64,000 bases of DNA from Myxococcales bacterium (GCA_947491025.1 CANLIC010000001.1:62001-126000), one strand, 5' to 3'; counted from the stretch's first letter, positions 26,109 to 35,177 are shown. Numbers and translations: made by a program. Notes: generated by a model from the letters alone, not told the origin.

Positions 26109-26130
26109 GTGCGATTGCGCAGTTGCGCAC
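26109..26130 (+). promoter_or_regulatory. Possible operator overlapping the -35 of the efflux operon
   Basis: TTGCGCA occurs twice in direct repeat (26115-26121 and 26123-26129), and GTGCG (26109-26113) is mirrored by CGCAC (26126-26130). The second copy covers the -35 box. A regulator-binding site, perhaps for a metal sensor, is inferred from position only. Confidence 0.3.
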
Positions 26131-26150
26131 CGGTCAGGCCGGGCTACACT
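26123..26150 (+). promoter_or_regulatory. Sigma-70-like promoter giving a leaderless transcript
   Basis: TTGCGC (26123-26128), 16-bp spacer, TACACT (26145-26150). The expected transcript start at about 26157 coincides with the GTG start of the small exported protein. Confidence 0.45.
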
Positions 26151-26156
26151 GGAAAG

Positions 26157-26618
26157 GTGAGTACGCGCCGTCCCATCTTGTTTCGCCTCCAAGCCCTGCT
26201 GGCGCTCCTCGCCCTCGTGGTGGCGGCGGCAGACCTCGATGCGCTCTGCTTCTGCGGCGCTTGCCCGCGAAGTCAGGCGATCGGGGTGTTCGCCGACGCC
26301 ACGGAAGACGTTCGGAGCCCCTGCTGCCGAAGGGCCGCCGCAGCCGCCGCGCTGCGCCACGCAGAGGCCGGCGGCGACAGCCTACGGCGCGAGGGCTGCT
26401 GCGGTACCCACGACGGTGAGCTGGCGGCTGCCCGCGCCACAGGCCCTCGCGCGGAGGCTCCGAGCCCGCCATTCCAAGCGATCTCCGCCAGTGACGGGCA
26501 TCCGTGGATGGGCCCGACCTTGGCGTCTGCCGAGCCGGCCCCTGGCCCCCACGCCACGGCGCCCCCAAGGCTCCAACCGACCGCAACCTATCTGCTGACG
26601 CTCCGCATCCGCGTCTGA
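26157..26618 (+). CDS. Small Cys-rich exported protein of the metal-efflux operon
   Basis: 153 residues from the GTG at 26157, chosen because a signal peptide (RLQALLALLALVVAAADL) starts right after it; the ATG at 26064 lies upstream of the promoter. Seven cysteines stand in clusters: C31, C33, C36 (CFCGAC), C56-C57 and C81-C82 (GCCGTH), with nearby His. The C-terminus is Pro/Ala-rich. It heads the operon for CusCBA-like efflux, separated by 141 bp from the next gene. Cys/His clusters and position suggest periplasmic metal binding or sensing. I recognise no family; it could also be only a membrane-anchored small protein. Confidence 0.55.
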   Translation: MSTRRPILFRLQALLALLALVVAAADLDALCFCGACPRSQAIGVFADATEDVRSPCCRRAAAAAALRHAEAGGDSLRREGCCGTHDGELAAARATGPRAEAPSPPFQAISASDGHPWMGPTLASAEPAPGPHATAPPRLQPTATYLLTLRIRV

Positions 26619-26759
26619 TCAGGCCGCGTGACGGCATGCAGCGGGCGCCATCGGGTCGCCCGGCGCGTGCCGTACCTCCTCGCTTCGGCGCCGATTCGGC
26701 GCTGGCGGTGGCGCGGTTGATCGGCGTTCAGGACCGATCCGCCGCGGGCGGAGCACGAC

Positions 26760-28145
26760 ATGGCAGAGCGAATGGGTCCTCGCCCGCGCCCGACAGGGCG
26801 TTGGCTGGCAGCTGCGCCGCTGGCCTGCTGGCTGTTGCTGCCCGGGCGGCTCGGGGCAGACGAAGCGGCCTGGGTGCGATCGGCGCTGCGGGAGCATCCG
26901 GCCCTCGACGCGACCGACCGATTGGCGGCGGCAACGGCGGCGCGGGCGACGGCGCTCAAGGGCCTGCCTCCGCCGATGCTGCGGGCCAGCATCAGCAACA
27001 TCGGCATCCCTGCGCACGAGACGCCCTGGCTGTCGCTGATGGTCGAGCAAGAGCTGACGCCCTCTGCGTTACGCAAGGCGCAAGTGTCGACCCAGCGGGC
27101 GATGGCCGACGCTGAGCGCCTTCAGCGGTGGCCGGTGCGTGCTGCGCTTGGTCTCGCTGCGCGGCAGGCGCACCTGGCGCTGCGCGACCAGCGGGCCAAG
27201 ATCGAGCTGTTGCGCGGCCACCTCCGCCACGCGGCCATCCTCGCTGGGTGGGTCCAACGGCTCGCCGGCAGCGGGCGGATGGGCGTCGGCTCCGCCTTGG
27301 CGCGGCTCCACGCCGACGAGGCCGCGTTGCGGGCTGAGTTGGAGGCGCTCGAGGCGCGGGCGCCTTGGCTCGAAGCCCAAGCGCGCCTGCTCCTCGGCCT
27401 CGCGCCCTCGGACCCGCTGCCGCCAGTGGACCTGAGCCCGGCGGCGTCGCCGACCGCCACCGCGGAGGAGACGGCCGACCCAGACGGCGCGCAGGCCATG
27501 CCAGCGCAGGCGGGCGCCAACCCACCGCTGGAGCACCCTGCCCTGCGGCGACTGGCAGCGCAGGAGGCCGTGGCAGCGTTGCGCCAGCGGGCAGAGCGCG
27601 CGGCGGGCGCTCCGACGCTTCGGCCTGGCTTCGGCGTGATGTCGATGCCAGGGATGCCCTTTGGCGTCATGTTCAGCCTTGGCCTGTCGGCACCCAACGC
27701 GCCGACCCAGCGGGCTTCGCGGGCCGCCACCGGCGACGCTGCGCGGCTGGAGCGCCAGGCGGCGACGGCTCAACGGGCGGGCGGTCTGCGTGCGCTACAA
27801 GGCAAGCTGGCAGCAGCGATGGCGGAGCTGGACGCCGCGCGGGCGCGCCACACGGCCCTCAAGGAGCGGGTACTGCCCCTGCAACAGCGCGCGATCGCGG
27901 TCGCCAGCGCCGAGGTCGCGACTGGCCGCGGCAGCGTGGCAGACGTCCTGATCGAGCAGCACGCCCTGTGGCGCCTCGAGCTCTCGGTCCTCGACGCCGA
28001 TCGCGCCGTTTGGGTGGCGCGGGCCGGGCTCATCGCGCTCTGGGTCGGCGGCGAGGGCGGGGCAGGCGTCGGTGCCGACATGGCCGACATGGACGGAATG
28101 GCGGCGCTGCCAGGCGGCGGCGGCGACGACATGGGAGGCCACTGA
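26760..28145 (+). CDS. CusC/TolC-like outer-membrane component of metal efflux
   Basis: 461 residues from the ATG at 26760 with GGAG 7 bp upstream. A signal peptide ends near GRLGADE. The body is an OEP-family protein of long helices (LREHPALDATDRLAAATAAR, ALQGKLAAAMAELDAARAR, GRGSVADVLIEQHALWRLEL). The last 25 residues are Met/His/Asp-rich (DMADMDGMAALP, DDMGGH), unusual for the family and typical of metal ligands. It would form the outer-membrane duct of a tripartite pump with the two following genes. Its TGA overlaps the next ATG (TGATG). Confidence 0.85.
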   Translation: MAERMGPRPRPTGRWLAAAPLACWLLLPGRLGADEAAWVRSALREHPALDATDRLAAATAARATALKGLPPPMLRASISNIGIPAHETPWLSLMVEQELTPSALRKAQVSTQRAMADAERLQRWPVRAALGLAARQAHLALRDQRAKIELLRGHLRHAAILAGWVQRLAGSGRMGVGSALARLHADEAALRAELEALEARAPWLEAQARLLLGLAPSDPLPPVDLSPAASPTATAEETADPDGAQAMPAQAGANPPLEHPALRRLAAQEAVAALRQRAERAAGAPTLRPGFGVMSMPGMPFGVMFSLGLSAPNAPTQRASRAATGDAARLERQAATAQRAGGLRALQGKLAAAMAELDAARARHTALKERVLPLQQRAIAVASAEVATGRGSVADVLIEQHALWRLELSVLDADRAVWVARAGLIALWVGGEGGAGVGADMADMDGMAALPGGGGDDMGGH

Positions 28146-30052
28146 TGAATCCGACACGGCACCTGGCCCCACCCGCCGCGGGCGTGGAGGGATCGACCTC
28201 GGCGGCCGCTGCGCCCCCTTCAATCGGCGCGCTGCAGGGCACAGCGGGCCAGACAGCGGAGGCCCAGCCGTCGGCTTCAACCGCGGTGGCGGATGCCTTG
28301 CCAACGCCGCGACCTCCCACGCCGCCGCCGGATTCGCCGCCAAGCCGGGCCGCGACCTGGGTCGCCCGCCTGCTGCGCGCGCTGATGATCGCGGCTGCGG
28401 TCGCCATGGCCGTGTATGCCGGGCTGGTCGCCTTCCCGAGAGAGGAGGCGCCCGCGGCAGCAGCCACCTGGACCTGCCCGATGCACCCGCAGGTGGTGGC
28501 GCCGAGTCCAGGTCAGTGCCCGATCTGCAACATGGACCTGGTCCCTGCGCGCGACGGCGGAGCTGCGTCTCCGGCGGTGGAGGCTGACGGGCGGGTTCGT
28601 CTGCCGGCCCCGACTTCGGCCGCACCCACGAAGCTCCATGCGCCGGCGTCCGCGCTCTTGGGCGTCATCTTGCACACGGTCGTCGAGGGCGAACGCACGC
28701 AGCAGCGGCAAGCAGCGGCGGCCCTGACCGTCGACCCGCTGCGCGTGGCGCGCGTCTCGGCCGAAAGCGCAGGGGTGCTCCGGACGTTGGCCGAGGTGGT
28801 GCCAGGCGACCGGATCAAGCGCGGGCAGGTGTTGGCGTCTCTCTATTCGCGGGAGGTGGACCAGGCACAGATCGAGGCGCGGGTGGCCCTGTCAGCGGCA
28901 GCGGCCATGCCCGGCCTCGACACGAAGGCGCTGGAGCGGGCGACCCAAGATCGCCTGCGCGCCCTCGGCGGCCGCAAGCGTGGCGGCGGCGTGGTCGAGG
29001 TCGCCGCGCCCTTCGACGCCGTGGTGCTGAGCCGTGACGCCGTGGTTGGCGGCTACGTCGGTGCAGGCGGCGCGCTGTTCACGGTCGCAGATCTCTCGAC
29101 GCTGGTGCTGTTCATCGAGGTTCCAGTCGCTGAGGCGGCCGAGTGGCTGAAGGCAGCCAACGTCGCCTTTGAGGCTCGCGACGGCACCCGCGGCGTCGCA
29201 GCGATCGAAGGCGCGACGCCCGATGTTCAGCCTTCGGCGGAGACGGTGCAGGTTCGGGCGCGGATCGCGAACACGGACGGGAGCCTCCGCCCAGGCTTGA
29301 CCGCGATCGCGACCCTGGATCTGCCGACCCGGCGGGCCCTCTACGTGCCCCGCGACGCCGTGCTCGGCAGCGGCCGCGAGCGCTACGTGCTGCGTGTCGT
29401 CGGCGAGCCGTCGTCGACGCTCGACCTGCTTCCGACAGCGGTCGAGGTGGCCGAGCGCGTCGGCGAGGACGTCCGGGTTGTGGCAGGACTGCACGCCGGG
29501 GATCGGATCGTGCGCCGCGGCCACTTCTTGCTGGACGTTGAGGCCAAGCTGGCCGCCGCCGTCGCACGGGCCCGCGCCGCTGCAGACCCAGCCGGAGCGC
29601 CGGTGTTTGCTCCGGCCGCGGCGACAGCGACCGCAGCGGGCGCAGCGTGGCCGGACGCCGGTGAACCCGGCACCGGCGGCGATCCAGCGGCCGCGTTGCG
29701 CGCAGTCGTCGCGTTGCAGGCGGCGCTGGCGGCCGACGACGCGGCTGGAGCCAACGCGGCCGCCCTGGACCTCGCCAAGGTGGCCCCGGTCGGTGGCGGG
29801 CTGCAGGCGCGGGCAGCGGGCTTTCCGGCGACCCTGACCGAGCAGCGGGCTGTGCTGGCGCCGTTGATGGAGTCGGCGCTCGATCTGGCGCGACGCCACC
29901 CGAGCGCAGCGACTGGGCTGCATGCTGTGGTCTGCACGATGGCCAAAGGGCGCTGGCTACAGGGCCATGGCGAGGTCGCCAACCCCTACTACGGCGCCGC
30001 GATGCTGCGCTGCGGCGAGGAGCTCGGTCCGGCCAGCGCGGTGAGCCCATGA
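28145..30052 (+). CDS. CusB-like periplasmic adaptor with heavy-metal-binding and DUF3347-like domains
   Basis: 635 residues; the ATG at 28145 overlaps the preceding stop. Order: Pro-rich cytoplasmic N-terminus, one membrane helix (about 76-98), a heavy-metal-binding domain with C111, M113, H114, C125 and C128 (TWTCPMHPQ, CPICNMDL), then the adaptor hairpin, lipoyl and beta-barrel parts (LRTLAEVVPGDRIKRGQVLA, VEVAAPFDAVVL). A C-terminal domain from about 518 resembles DUF3347 (CTMAKGRWLQ, NPYYGAAMLRCGE). Such adaptors bind Cu(I)/Ag(I) and hand it to the RND pump. The membrane anchor in place of a cleaved signal is noteworthy. Confidence 0.9.
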   Translation: MNPTRHLAPPAAGVEGSTSAAAAPPSIGALQGTAGQTAEAQPSASTAVADALPTPRPPTPPPDSPPSRAATWVARLLRALMIAAAVAMAVYAGLVAFPREEAPAAAATWTCPMHPQVVAPSPGQCPICNMDLVPARDGGAASPAVEADGRVRLPAPTSAAPTKLHAPASALLGVILHTVVEGERTQQRQAAAALTVDPLRVARVSAESAGVLRTLAEVVPGDRIKRGQVLASLYSREVDQAQIEARVALSAAAAMPGLDTKALERATQDRLRALGGRKRGGGVVEVAAPFDAVVLSRDAVVGGYVGAGGALFTVADLSTLVLFIEVPVAEAAEWLKAANVAFEARDGTRGVAAIEGATPDVQPSAETVQVRARIANTDGSLRPGLTAIATLDLPTRRALYVPRDAVLGSGRERYVLRVVGEPSSTLDLLPTAVEVAERVGEDVRVVAGLHAGDRIVRRGHFLLDVEAKLAAAVARARAAADPAGAPVFAPAAATATAAGAAWPDAGEPGTGGDPAAALRAVVALQAALAADDAAGANAAALDLAKVAPVGGGLQARAAGFPATLTEQRAVLAPLMESALDLARRHPSAATGLHAVVCTMAKGRWLQGHGEVANPYYGAAMLRCGEELGPASAVSP

Positions 30053-33000
30053 TTCGGAGCTTGCTGAAGTTCTCGGTCGCCCACCCGTGGCTCGTGGTCA
30101 TCGCGACCGGCGCCGCGGTCGCCATCGCGCTGCGGACCGCCGCCGAGATCCCGCTCGACGCCATCCCGGACCTCAGCGACACCCAGGTCGTGGTCCAGGC
30201 CGAGTGGATGGGCCAGAGCGCCGACCTCGTCGATGAGCAAGTGGCCTGGCCGCTGACGACGGCCCTGCTCGGCACCGCTGGCGCGCGCACCGTGCGTTCC
30301 AGCGCGATGCCCGGAATGGCCTTTGTGCACTGCGTCTTTGACGATGGAGTCGACCTGGCTGTAGCGAACGCGCGGGTGCGACAGGCGTTGGCGCTGGTGC
30401 AGGGGCGGCTGCCCGCCGGCGCCAAGCTCGAGGTCGGCCCTGAGGCGAGCGGCGTCGGCTGGTCCATGCAATACGCGCTGGTCGCCGACGACGGCAGCCA
30501 GGACCTGATGGACCTCCGCCTGCTCAACGACGTCGCGGTGCGGCCGGCCCTTGCAGCCCTGGAGGGGGTGGCCGAGGTCGCGGCGCTCGGCGGCGCAGCG
30601 GTGGCGCTGCAAGTCGATGCCGATCCCGACGCCCTCACCCGCCACGGCGTCAGCCTCAGCGAGCTCGCGGCGACCCTGCGGGCGTCCGGCGCCACGGTAG
30701 GCGGCGGCGGCCTGGAGGTGGCGGAGGCAGAGCACTCGGTGCGCCTGGCGGCGCCCGTGACCTCGGTGACGGCCGTCGAAGAGACCGCCGTGCGCGCCCT
30801 TCCCGGCGGCCGCATCCTGCGCATCCGCGACGTGGCCGACGTACACTTTGGCCCGACGGCGCGGCGCGGCGTGACCGACCTCGATGGCCGCGGCGAGACC
30901 ATCGGCGGCATCGTCGTCGCCCGCCACGGTGTCGACACGCTGGACGTCGTGGAGCGCGCCAAGGCCCGGCTGCGGTCGCTCGAGTCCAACCTGCCGCCAG
31001 GCATCGGCCTCGTCGTCACCTATGACCGATCGACGCTCATCTGGGCGTCGATCGCGACCCTGCGGCGCGCCCTCAGCGAGGAGCTGCTGACCATCGCCAT
31101 CGTCATCTTCGTGTTCCTGCTCCACCTGCGCTCAGCGTTGGTGCCGGTGTTGGTCCTGCCCGCGGCGGTCGCGTTGGCGGCGTTGCCGATGGCCGCGCTG
31201 GGCCTGGGCAGCAACATCCTGTCGCTGGCAGGCATCGCGCTGGCGCTGGGCGACCTCGTCGACGCCACCGTCGTGCTGGTGGATGATGCCCACAAACGGC
31301 TGGAGCCGCTGCCGCCCAACGCGAAGGAATCGCAGCGAATCGACGCCCTGCGCACCGCCTGCCTGCACGTCGGTCCGCCGGTCTTCACCTCGCTGCTGAT
31401 GTTGCTGGTCTCGTTCTTGCCGGTGTTCGCCCTGCAAGGGCAGGCGTCGCGCCTTTTTGCACCGCTTGCCGCGACCAAGTCGCTCGCGATGGCGGCGGCG
31501 GCGGTTCTGTCGCTGACGCTGGCGCCGGCGTTGCTGGTGCTGCTGGTGCGCGGCAAGATCCGTCGCGAGCAAGACCACCCCCTCAGCCGCGTCTTGATCG
31601 CGGGCTACACGCCGCTGCTGCGCATCGCGCTATGGAACCCGAAAACGACCCTGCTCATCGCGGTCCTCGCGGTGGCATCGGCCATTCCACTCGCGCAGCG
31701 CCTCGGCAGCGAGTTCATGCCCATGCTCGACGAAGGGGACCTGCTGGCGATGCCGACGACCCTCCCGGGCATCTCACCGTCTGAAGCGCAGCGGACCCTC
31801 ATCTTGCAAGATCAGGTGCTGCGGACCTTTCCTGAGGTCGAGCGAGTGCATGGCAAGGCCGGGCGCGCCGAAACGGCGACCGATCCCGCGCCGCTGTCGA
31901 TGATCGAGACGGTCATCAAGCTGCGGCCGCGCAGCGAGTGGCGCCGCGTCGCGGATCCCCGCTTCTGGCACGCCGAGGGCGCCGGACCCGCCTTGGCGCC
32001 TGCCGCCTGGGTGCCCGACATCGCCGTACCGCTCCTCGAGCGCTTTTGGCCCTCGACTCGGCCCTGGACGACCACGGAGCTGATCGCGGCGATGCAGCAA
32101 GCGGCGGTGATGCCGGGCTTTACCCAGGCCTGGACCATGCCGATTCGGACCCGCATCGACATGCTGGCCACGGGCATTCGGACACCGGTCGGCGTCAAAG
32201 TCTTCTCGGAAGATCAGGCCGTGGTCGACGAGGTGGGCCGCGCATTGGCGGCCGCGCTCAGTACGTTGCCCGGGACGCGATCGGCGACCTTCGAGGGCAG
32301 CGAGGCGCCGGAGTCGCTCGACATCGCGCTGCGGTCCGAAGCGCTGGCCCGTCACGGCCTGCGCCCAGGCGACGTCGGCGAGCTCCTGCAGCTGGCCTCG
32401 GGCGCGATGCCGGTCACCGAGGCCACGGGCCGGGGCGTCCGGCTGCCCCTCGAGCTCCGCGTGCAGCGCGAGGCGCGGGGCGATCTGGAGTCGATCGCGG
32501 CGTTGCCGCTGGCATCGCGACGGCCGGTGCCGCGCCAGACCAGGGGCGACGCAAACGGCTCGGGTGTCCCGGCATCGGCGATGGAGCCGATGGCCACAGG
32601 CGGCGCCGGGATGGCGATGGCCACGAGCGCGGAAACCGCGTCGCCGGGCCCTGCCGCAGCCTTGACGGGCGGCGCGCCTCCAGCGGCCCTGACCCCGCTG
32701 CGGCTCGGCGATGTCGCGGACCTGTCCTGGCGACCGGCGCCGGCGATGGTCCAGCGCGAGGGAGGCCGGCGCGTGGGGATCGTCTACGTCGATATCGATC
32801 AGGACAAGATCGACCTCGGCGGCTGGATCGCGGCGGCTCGCGGTCACGTCAAGCAACAGGGCCTGGACCGCAAGGCCGACCTGGTCTGGGACGGCCAATA
32901 CGCTCAGCTCGAAGCCGTCGAAGAGCGGATGCGGGTGGCCATTCCCCTGACGATCCTGCTGATGTTCGGCTTGCTCTTCATGCAGTTCCGCAACGCCGCT

Positions 33001-33504
33001 CAGCCTGCGCTGGTGCTTTGCACGGTGCCCTTTGCGCTCGTCGGCGCGGTCTGGCAGCTGCACGTGCTCGGCTTTCACGTCTCGACCGCCACGGCCGTCG
33101 GCGCCATCGCGCTCTGTGGGGTCGCTGCGGAGACGGGCGTCGTGATGCTGGTCTACCTCGACGAGCGCGTCGCGCTCTTTCAGGCCGAGGGTCGGTTGCG
33201 CGACCTCGATGACCTCCGGCAGGCGGTGCTCGAAGGCGCAGCGCTACGGCTGCGGCCGAAGCTGATGACGGTAGGCATGAACCTGTTCGGTTTGCTGCCG
33301 CTGATGGTCGCCACCGGCGCGGGGGCTGACGTCACCCGCCGCATCGTGGCGCCGATGATCGGGGGCATCTTGGCGAGCACCTTCCTGACCCTCGAGGTGT
33401 TGCCGGTGCTCTACGTGGCGTGGCAACGCCGGCGCCTCAAGCTGGCGCCGCGGCCAACGGGCACGGTCGACTCGGCGCCAATGGCCACGCCAGGCGCCGC
33501 CTGA
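30049..33504 (+). CDS. CusA-like heavy-metal RND efflux pump
   Basis: 1151 residues, about 100 longer than E. coli CusA; ATG at 30049 overlaps the adaptor stop (ATGA). Twelve membrane segments in the two-fold RND arrangement are recognisable. D405 in LGDLVDATVVLVDDAHKRLE sits at the numbering of the proton-relay Asp of CusA, and MPIRTRIDMLATGIRTPVG matches the CusA periplasmic cleft that carries a metal-binding Met. An insertion at about 826-884 (32521-32700) in the second periplasmic part is Met/Ala-rich. It should drive Cu/Ag (or similar) export using the proton gradient; the exact metal is inferred from the family. Confidence 0.92.
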   Translation: MIRSLLKFSVAHPWLVVIATGAAVAIALRTAAEIPLDAIPDLSDTQVVVQAEWMGQSADLVDEQVAWPLTTALLGTAGARTVRSSAMPGMAFVHCVFDDGVDLAVANARVRQALALVQGRLPAGAKLEVGPEASGVGWSMQYALVADDGSQDLMDLRLLNDVAVRPALAALEGVAEVAALGGAAVALQVDADPDALTRHGVSLSELAATLRASGATVGGGGLEVAEAEHSVRLAAPVTSVTAVEETAVRALPGGRILRIRDVADVHFGPTARRGVTDLDGRGETIGGIVVARHGVDTLDVVERAKARLRSLESNLPPGIGLVVTYDRSTLIWASIATLRRALSEELLTIAIVIFVFLLHLRSALVPVLVLPAAVALAALPMAALGLGSNILSLAGIALALGDLVDATVVLVDDAHKRLEPLPPNAKESQRIDALRTACLHVGPPVFTSLLMLLVSFLPVFALQGQASRLFAPLAATKSLAMAAAAVLSLTLAPALLVLLVRGKIRREQDHPLSRVLIAGYTPLLRIALWNPKTTLLIAVLAVASAIPLAQRLGSEFMPMLDEGDLLAMPTTLPGISPSEAQRTLILQDQVLRTFPEVERVHGKAGRAETATDPAPLSMIETVIKLRPRSEWRRVADPRFWHAEGAGPALAPAAWVPDIAVPLLERFWPSTRPWTTTELIAAMQQAAVMPGFTQAWTMPIRTRIDMLATGIRTPVGVKVFSEDQAVVDEVGRALAAALSTLPGTRSATFEGSEAPESLDIALRSEALARHGLRPGDVGELLQLASGAMPVTEATGRGVRLPLELRVQREARGDLESIAALPLASRRPVPRQTRGDANGSGVPASAMEPMATGGAGMAMATSAETASPGPAAALTGGAPPAALTPLRLGDVADLSWRPAPAMVQREGGRRVGIVYVDIDQDKIDLGGWIAAARGHVKQQGLDRKADLVWDGQYAQLEAVEERMRVAIPLTILLMFGLLFMQFRNAAQPALVLCTVPFALVGAVWQLHVLGFHVSTATAVGAIALCGVAAETGVVMLVYLDERVALFQAEGRLRDLDDLRQAVLEGAALRLRPKLMTVGMNLFGLLPLMVATGAGADVTRRIVAPMIGGILASTFLTLEVLPVLYVAWQRRRLKLAPRPTGTVDSAPMATPGAA

Positions 33505-33623
33505 ACCCAAAGCGGCGCGATGAAGCGCGCTCTCGCTGCTGAGGGTGGCATCTGGCCGCGCCTGCGGCGCCGGTGCAGCGCTTCTTGCGCCGTGAATGCG
33601 GGCGCCGTTGAGCGTCGTCGCGT

Positions 33624-34145
33624 TCAGTAGAGGGTCGAAGGGTCGCCGCTGGCGGCCGCAGGCTCTTCGACGACGCGCGTCCGTCCGACGAGCTGCCAGC
33701 CCGCCCGGTCCAGCCAGCGCCACCGCTGGTCGACGAGGTGCGACTCCAGCCGCGGATCCCCCAGGCGACTGAAGGTGAGCAGAATGCGCGCCACGGCTGC
33801 GCGGCCATCGCCGGAGGCCTGCACGCCGCGGAGCTCGAGGTCGTGGATCTGCAGTCCTTCGGCGGCGGCGCGCTTGCCACCGAGAAACGCGGGCCGCTCG
33901 CCCTCAGGCAAGTAGGTCGCCGCGCGCTCGTTCCGGCCCCAGCGCAACGCGTCGTTGTAGTCGTGGACCGCCTCACGGAGCATTCGCCCGCGATCGGCGG
34001 CTGCCGCGCCACATCCGGCGACGACCAGGCAGAGCAGCCCGATCAAGCCGCAGCGACTGTGCAACGCCGCGAAACGGCTTGGACGGGGCGGACAGGCCAC
34101 GTCCCGGTGCCGGCACGGGGCCATGTCGCGGGAGCGCCCCTTCAC
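33624..34145 (-). CDS. Hypothetical lipoprotein, possible nuclear-transport-factor-like fold
   Basis: 173 residues from the GTG at 34145, whose bases overlap the stop of grxC (GTGA); the ATG at 34124 is an alternative. The lipobox VVAGC follows a hydrophobic run (CGLIGLLCLVVAGC). The mature part, MLREAVHDYNDALRWGRNE, then LQIHDLELRGVQ and HLVDQRWRWLDRAGWQLVG, has the helix-plus-sheet order of NTF2/SnoaL-like domains, which is only a fold guess. Coupled to the glutaredoxin gene. Confidence 0.6.
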   Translation of the reverse strand: MKGRSRDMAPCRHRDVACPPRPSRFAALHSRCGLIGLLCLVVAGCGAAAADRGRMLREAVHDYNDALRWGRNERAATYLPEGERPAFLGGKRAAAEGLQIHDLELRGVQASGDGRAAVARILLTFSRLGDPRLESHLVDQRWRWLDRAGWQLVGRTRVVEEPAAASGDPSTLY

Positions 34146-34444
34146 GCGGCTCCACCCCCGGAAGGGCCCGCGGCGAGGCGACGGTCGAGCTCACCGGTGC
34201 GGTCGAGGGCCGCCAAGTCGGTGTAGCCGCCCACGAAGCTGCCATGGACGAAGATCTGTGGCACGGTCTGCCACTGGGTCCGCTCCTGCAGCGCCTCGCG
34301 CTTGCTGGCGTCGCCGTCGAGGGAGACCTCCAGGAAGGGCACGCCCTTGCGCTGCAACAAGCGCGCTGCCATGTGGCAGTACGGGCAGATCGCCGTGCGG
34401 TAGATGACGACGGGGTGGATGGCCTCAGGGAGCGATTCAGACAT
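34142..34444 (-). CDS. grxC: Glutaredoxin (GrxC-like)
   Basis: 100 residues from the ATG at 34444, with GAGGG about 9 bp upstream. The dithiol active site CPYC (C20, C23) lies in IYRTAICPYCHMAARLL, and TVPQIFVHGSFVGGYTDL carries the cis-Pro and glutathione-binding GGYTD features of class I glutaredoxins. It reduces protein disulfides with glutathione in the cytoplasm. The start codon is back to back with the ATG of the RuvX-like gene on the other strand, and the stop overlaps the following lipoprotein gene. Confidence 0.93.
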   Translation of the reverse strand: MSESLPEAIHPVVIYRTAICPYCHMAARLLQRKGVPFLEVSLDGDASKREALQERTQWQTVPQIFVHGSFVGGYTDLAALDRTGELDRRLAAGPSGGGAA

Positions 34445-35027
34445 GGCGGGGACCCTCGAGACGCTGCCGGGTTCAACGTCGCCTGACGACGACGCCGATC
34501 GATCGTCGCCGGAGCCGGCGCCGGACGCAAGCGCAATGGACGGTGGTGAGCGACGCCAGGGCCGTTTTGTCGGTCTCGATGTCGGCGAGGTCCGCCTCGG
34601 CGTGGCGACGCTGGTCGAGGGCGTTGCCACCCCAGTCGAGACGCTGACGCGAGCCGGCACGCGGCGCGACATCGCGACGGTCCAGGCCCTGGTCGGCGCG
34701 CCACCCGCCGGCGCCGTGGTCGGCCTGCCTCCAGAGGGCGACGATCCCCGGACCTGCGCGGCCCGCCGGGCCCGGGAGTTCGCGCGCCGGCTCCGCGAGA
34801 CGACAGGCTGGGAGGTCGTGCTGGTCGACGAGGCCGACTCCAGCGCCATCGCCCGCGCCCGCCTCCAGGCGCTCGGGCTGCGCGCCGGCGGACTGCGCAG
34901 CCAACTCGACGCTTGGGCGGCGGTCGAGATTCTGCAGCGCTTCGCAGCGGGCGCCCCGGCCCAGGCGGCACCGCGCGCAGCCGAGCCCCCCCTGGCCCCG
35001 GCCCAACCGGCGCGCGGCCGGCGCTGA
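34443..35027 (+). CDS. ruvX: YqgF/RuvX-family pre-16S rRNA nuclease-like protein
   Basis: 194 residues from the ATG at 34443 (GGGAG about 11 bp upstream); the ATG at 34536 gives a 163-residue protein nearer the family size (about 140-150). Landmarks: GLDVGEVRLGVATL (first Asp), AVVGLPPEGDD, EVVLVDEADSS in place of DERLTT, and LDAWAAVEILQRF with the last acidic residue. The RNase H-like acidic set D, E, D appears intact. Family members process the 5' end of 16S rRNA or act as Holliday-junction resolvase-like enzymes. The C-terminus has a Pro/Ala tail. Confidence 0.85.
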   Translation: MAGTLETLPGSTSPDDDADRSSPEPAPDASAMDGGERRQGRFVGLDVGEVRLGVATLVEGVATPVETLTRAGTRRDIATVQALVGAPPAGAVVGLPPEGDDPRTCAARRAREFARRLRETTGWEVVLVDEADSSAIARARLQALGLRAGGLRSQLDAWAAVEILQRFAAGAPAQAAPRAAEPPLAPAQPARGRR

Positions 35028-35177
35028 GTCCCCCCGCGCGGTGCGTGCCTTGGGGCGTCGACGCCACAGCGACTGCCTCGCCCCTGGCGCGCCCGGTGGC
35101 GAGCGACTACCCTTGGGGCTCCTGGAGGGCCGCCCGGCGCTTGTTGCGGCATGGCCCGGACCGCCGGAGGAAACGCC

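Larger units (their letters stand above)
25840..26156 (+). other. Intergenic region upstream of the efflux operon
   Basis: 317 bp between two divergent genes. Short open frames here are not convincing. The only readable signals are at its right end, 26109-26150, where repeats overlap a promoter. Confidence 0.5.
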
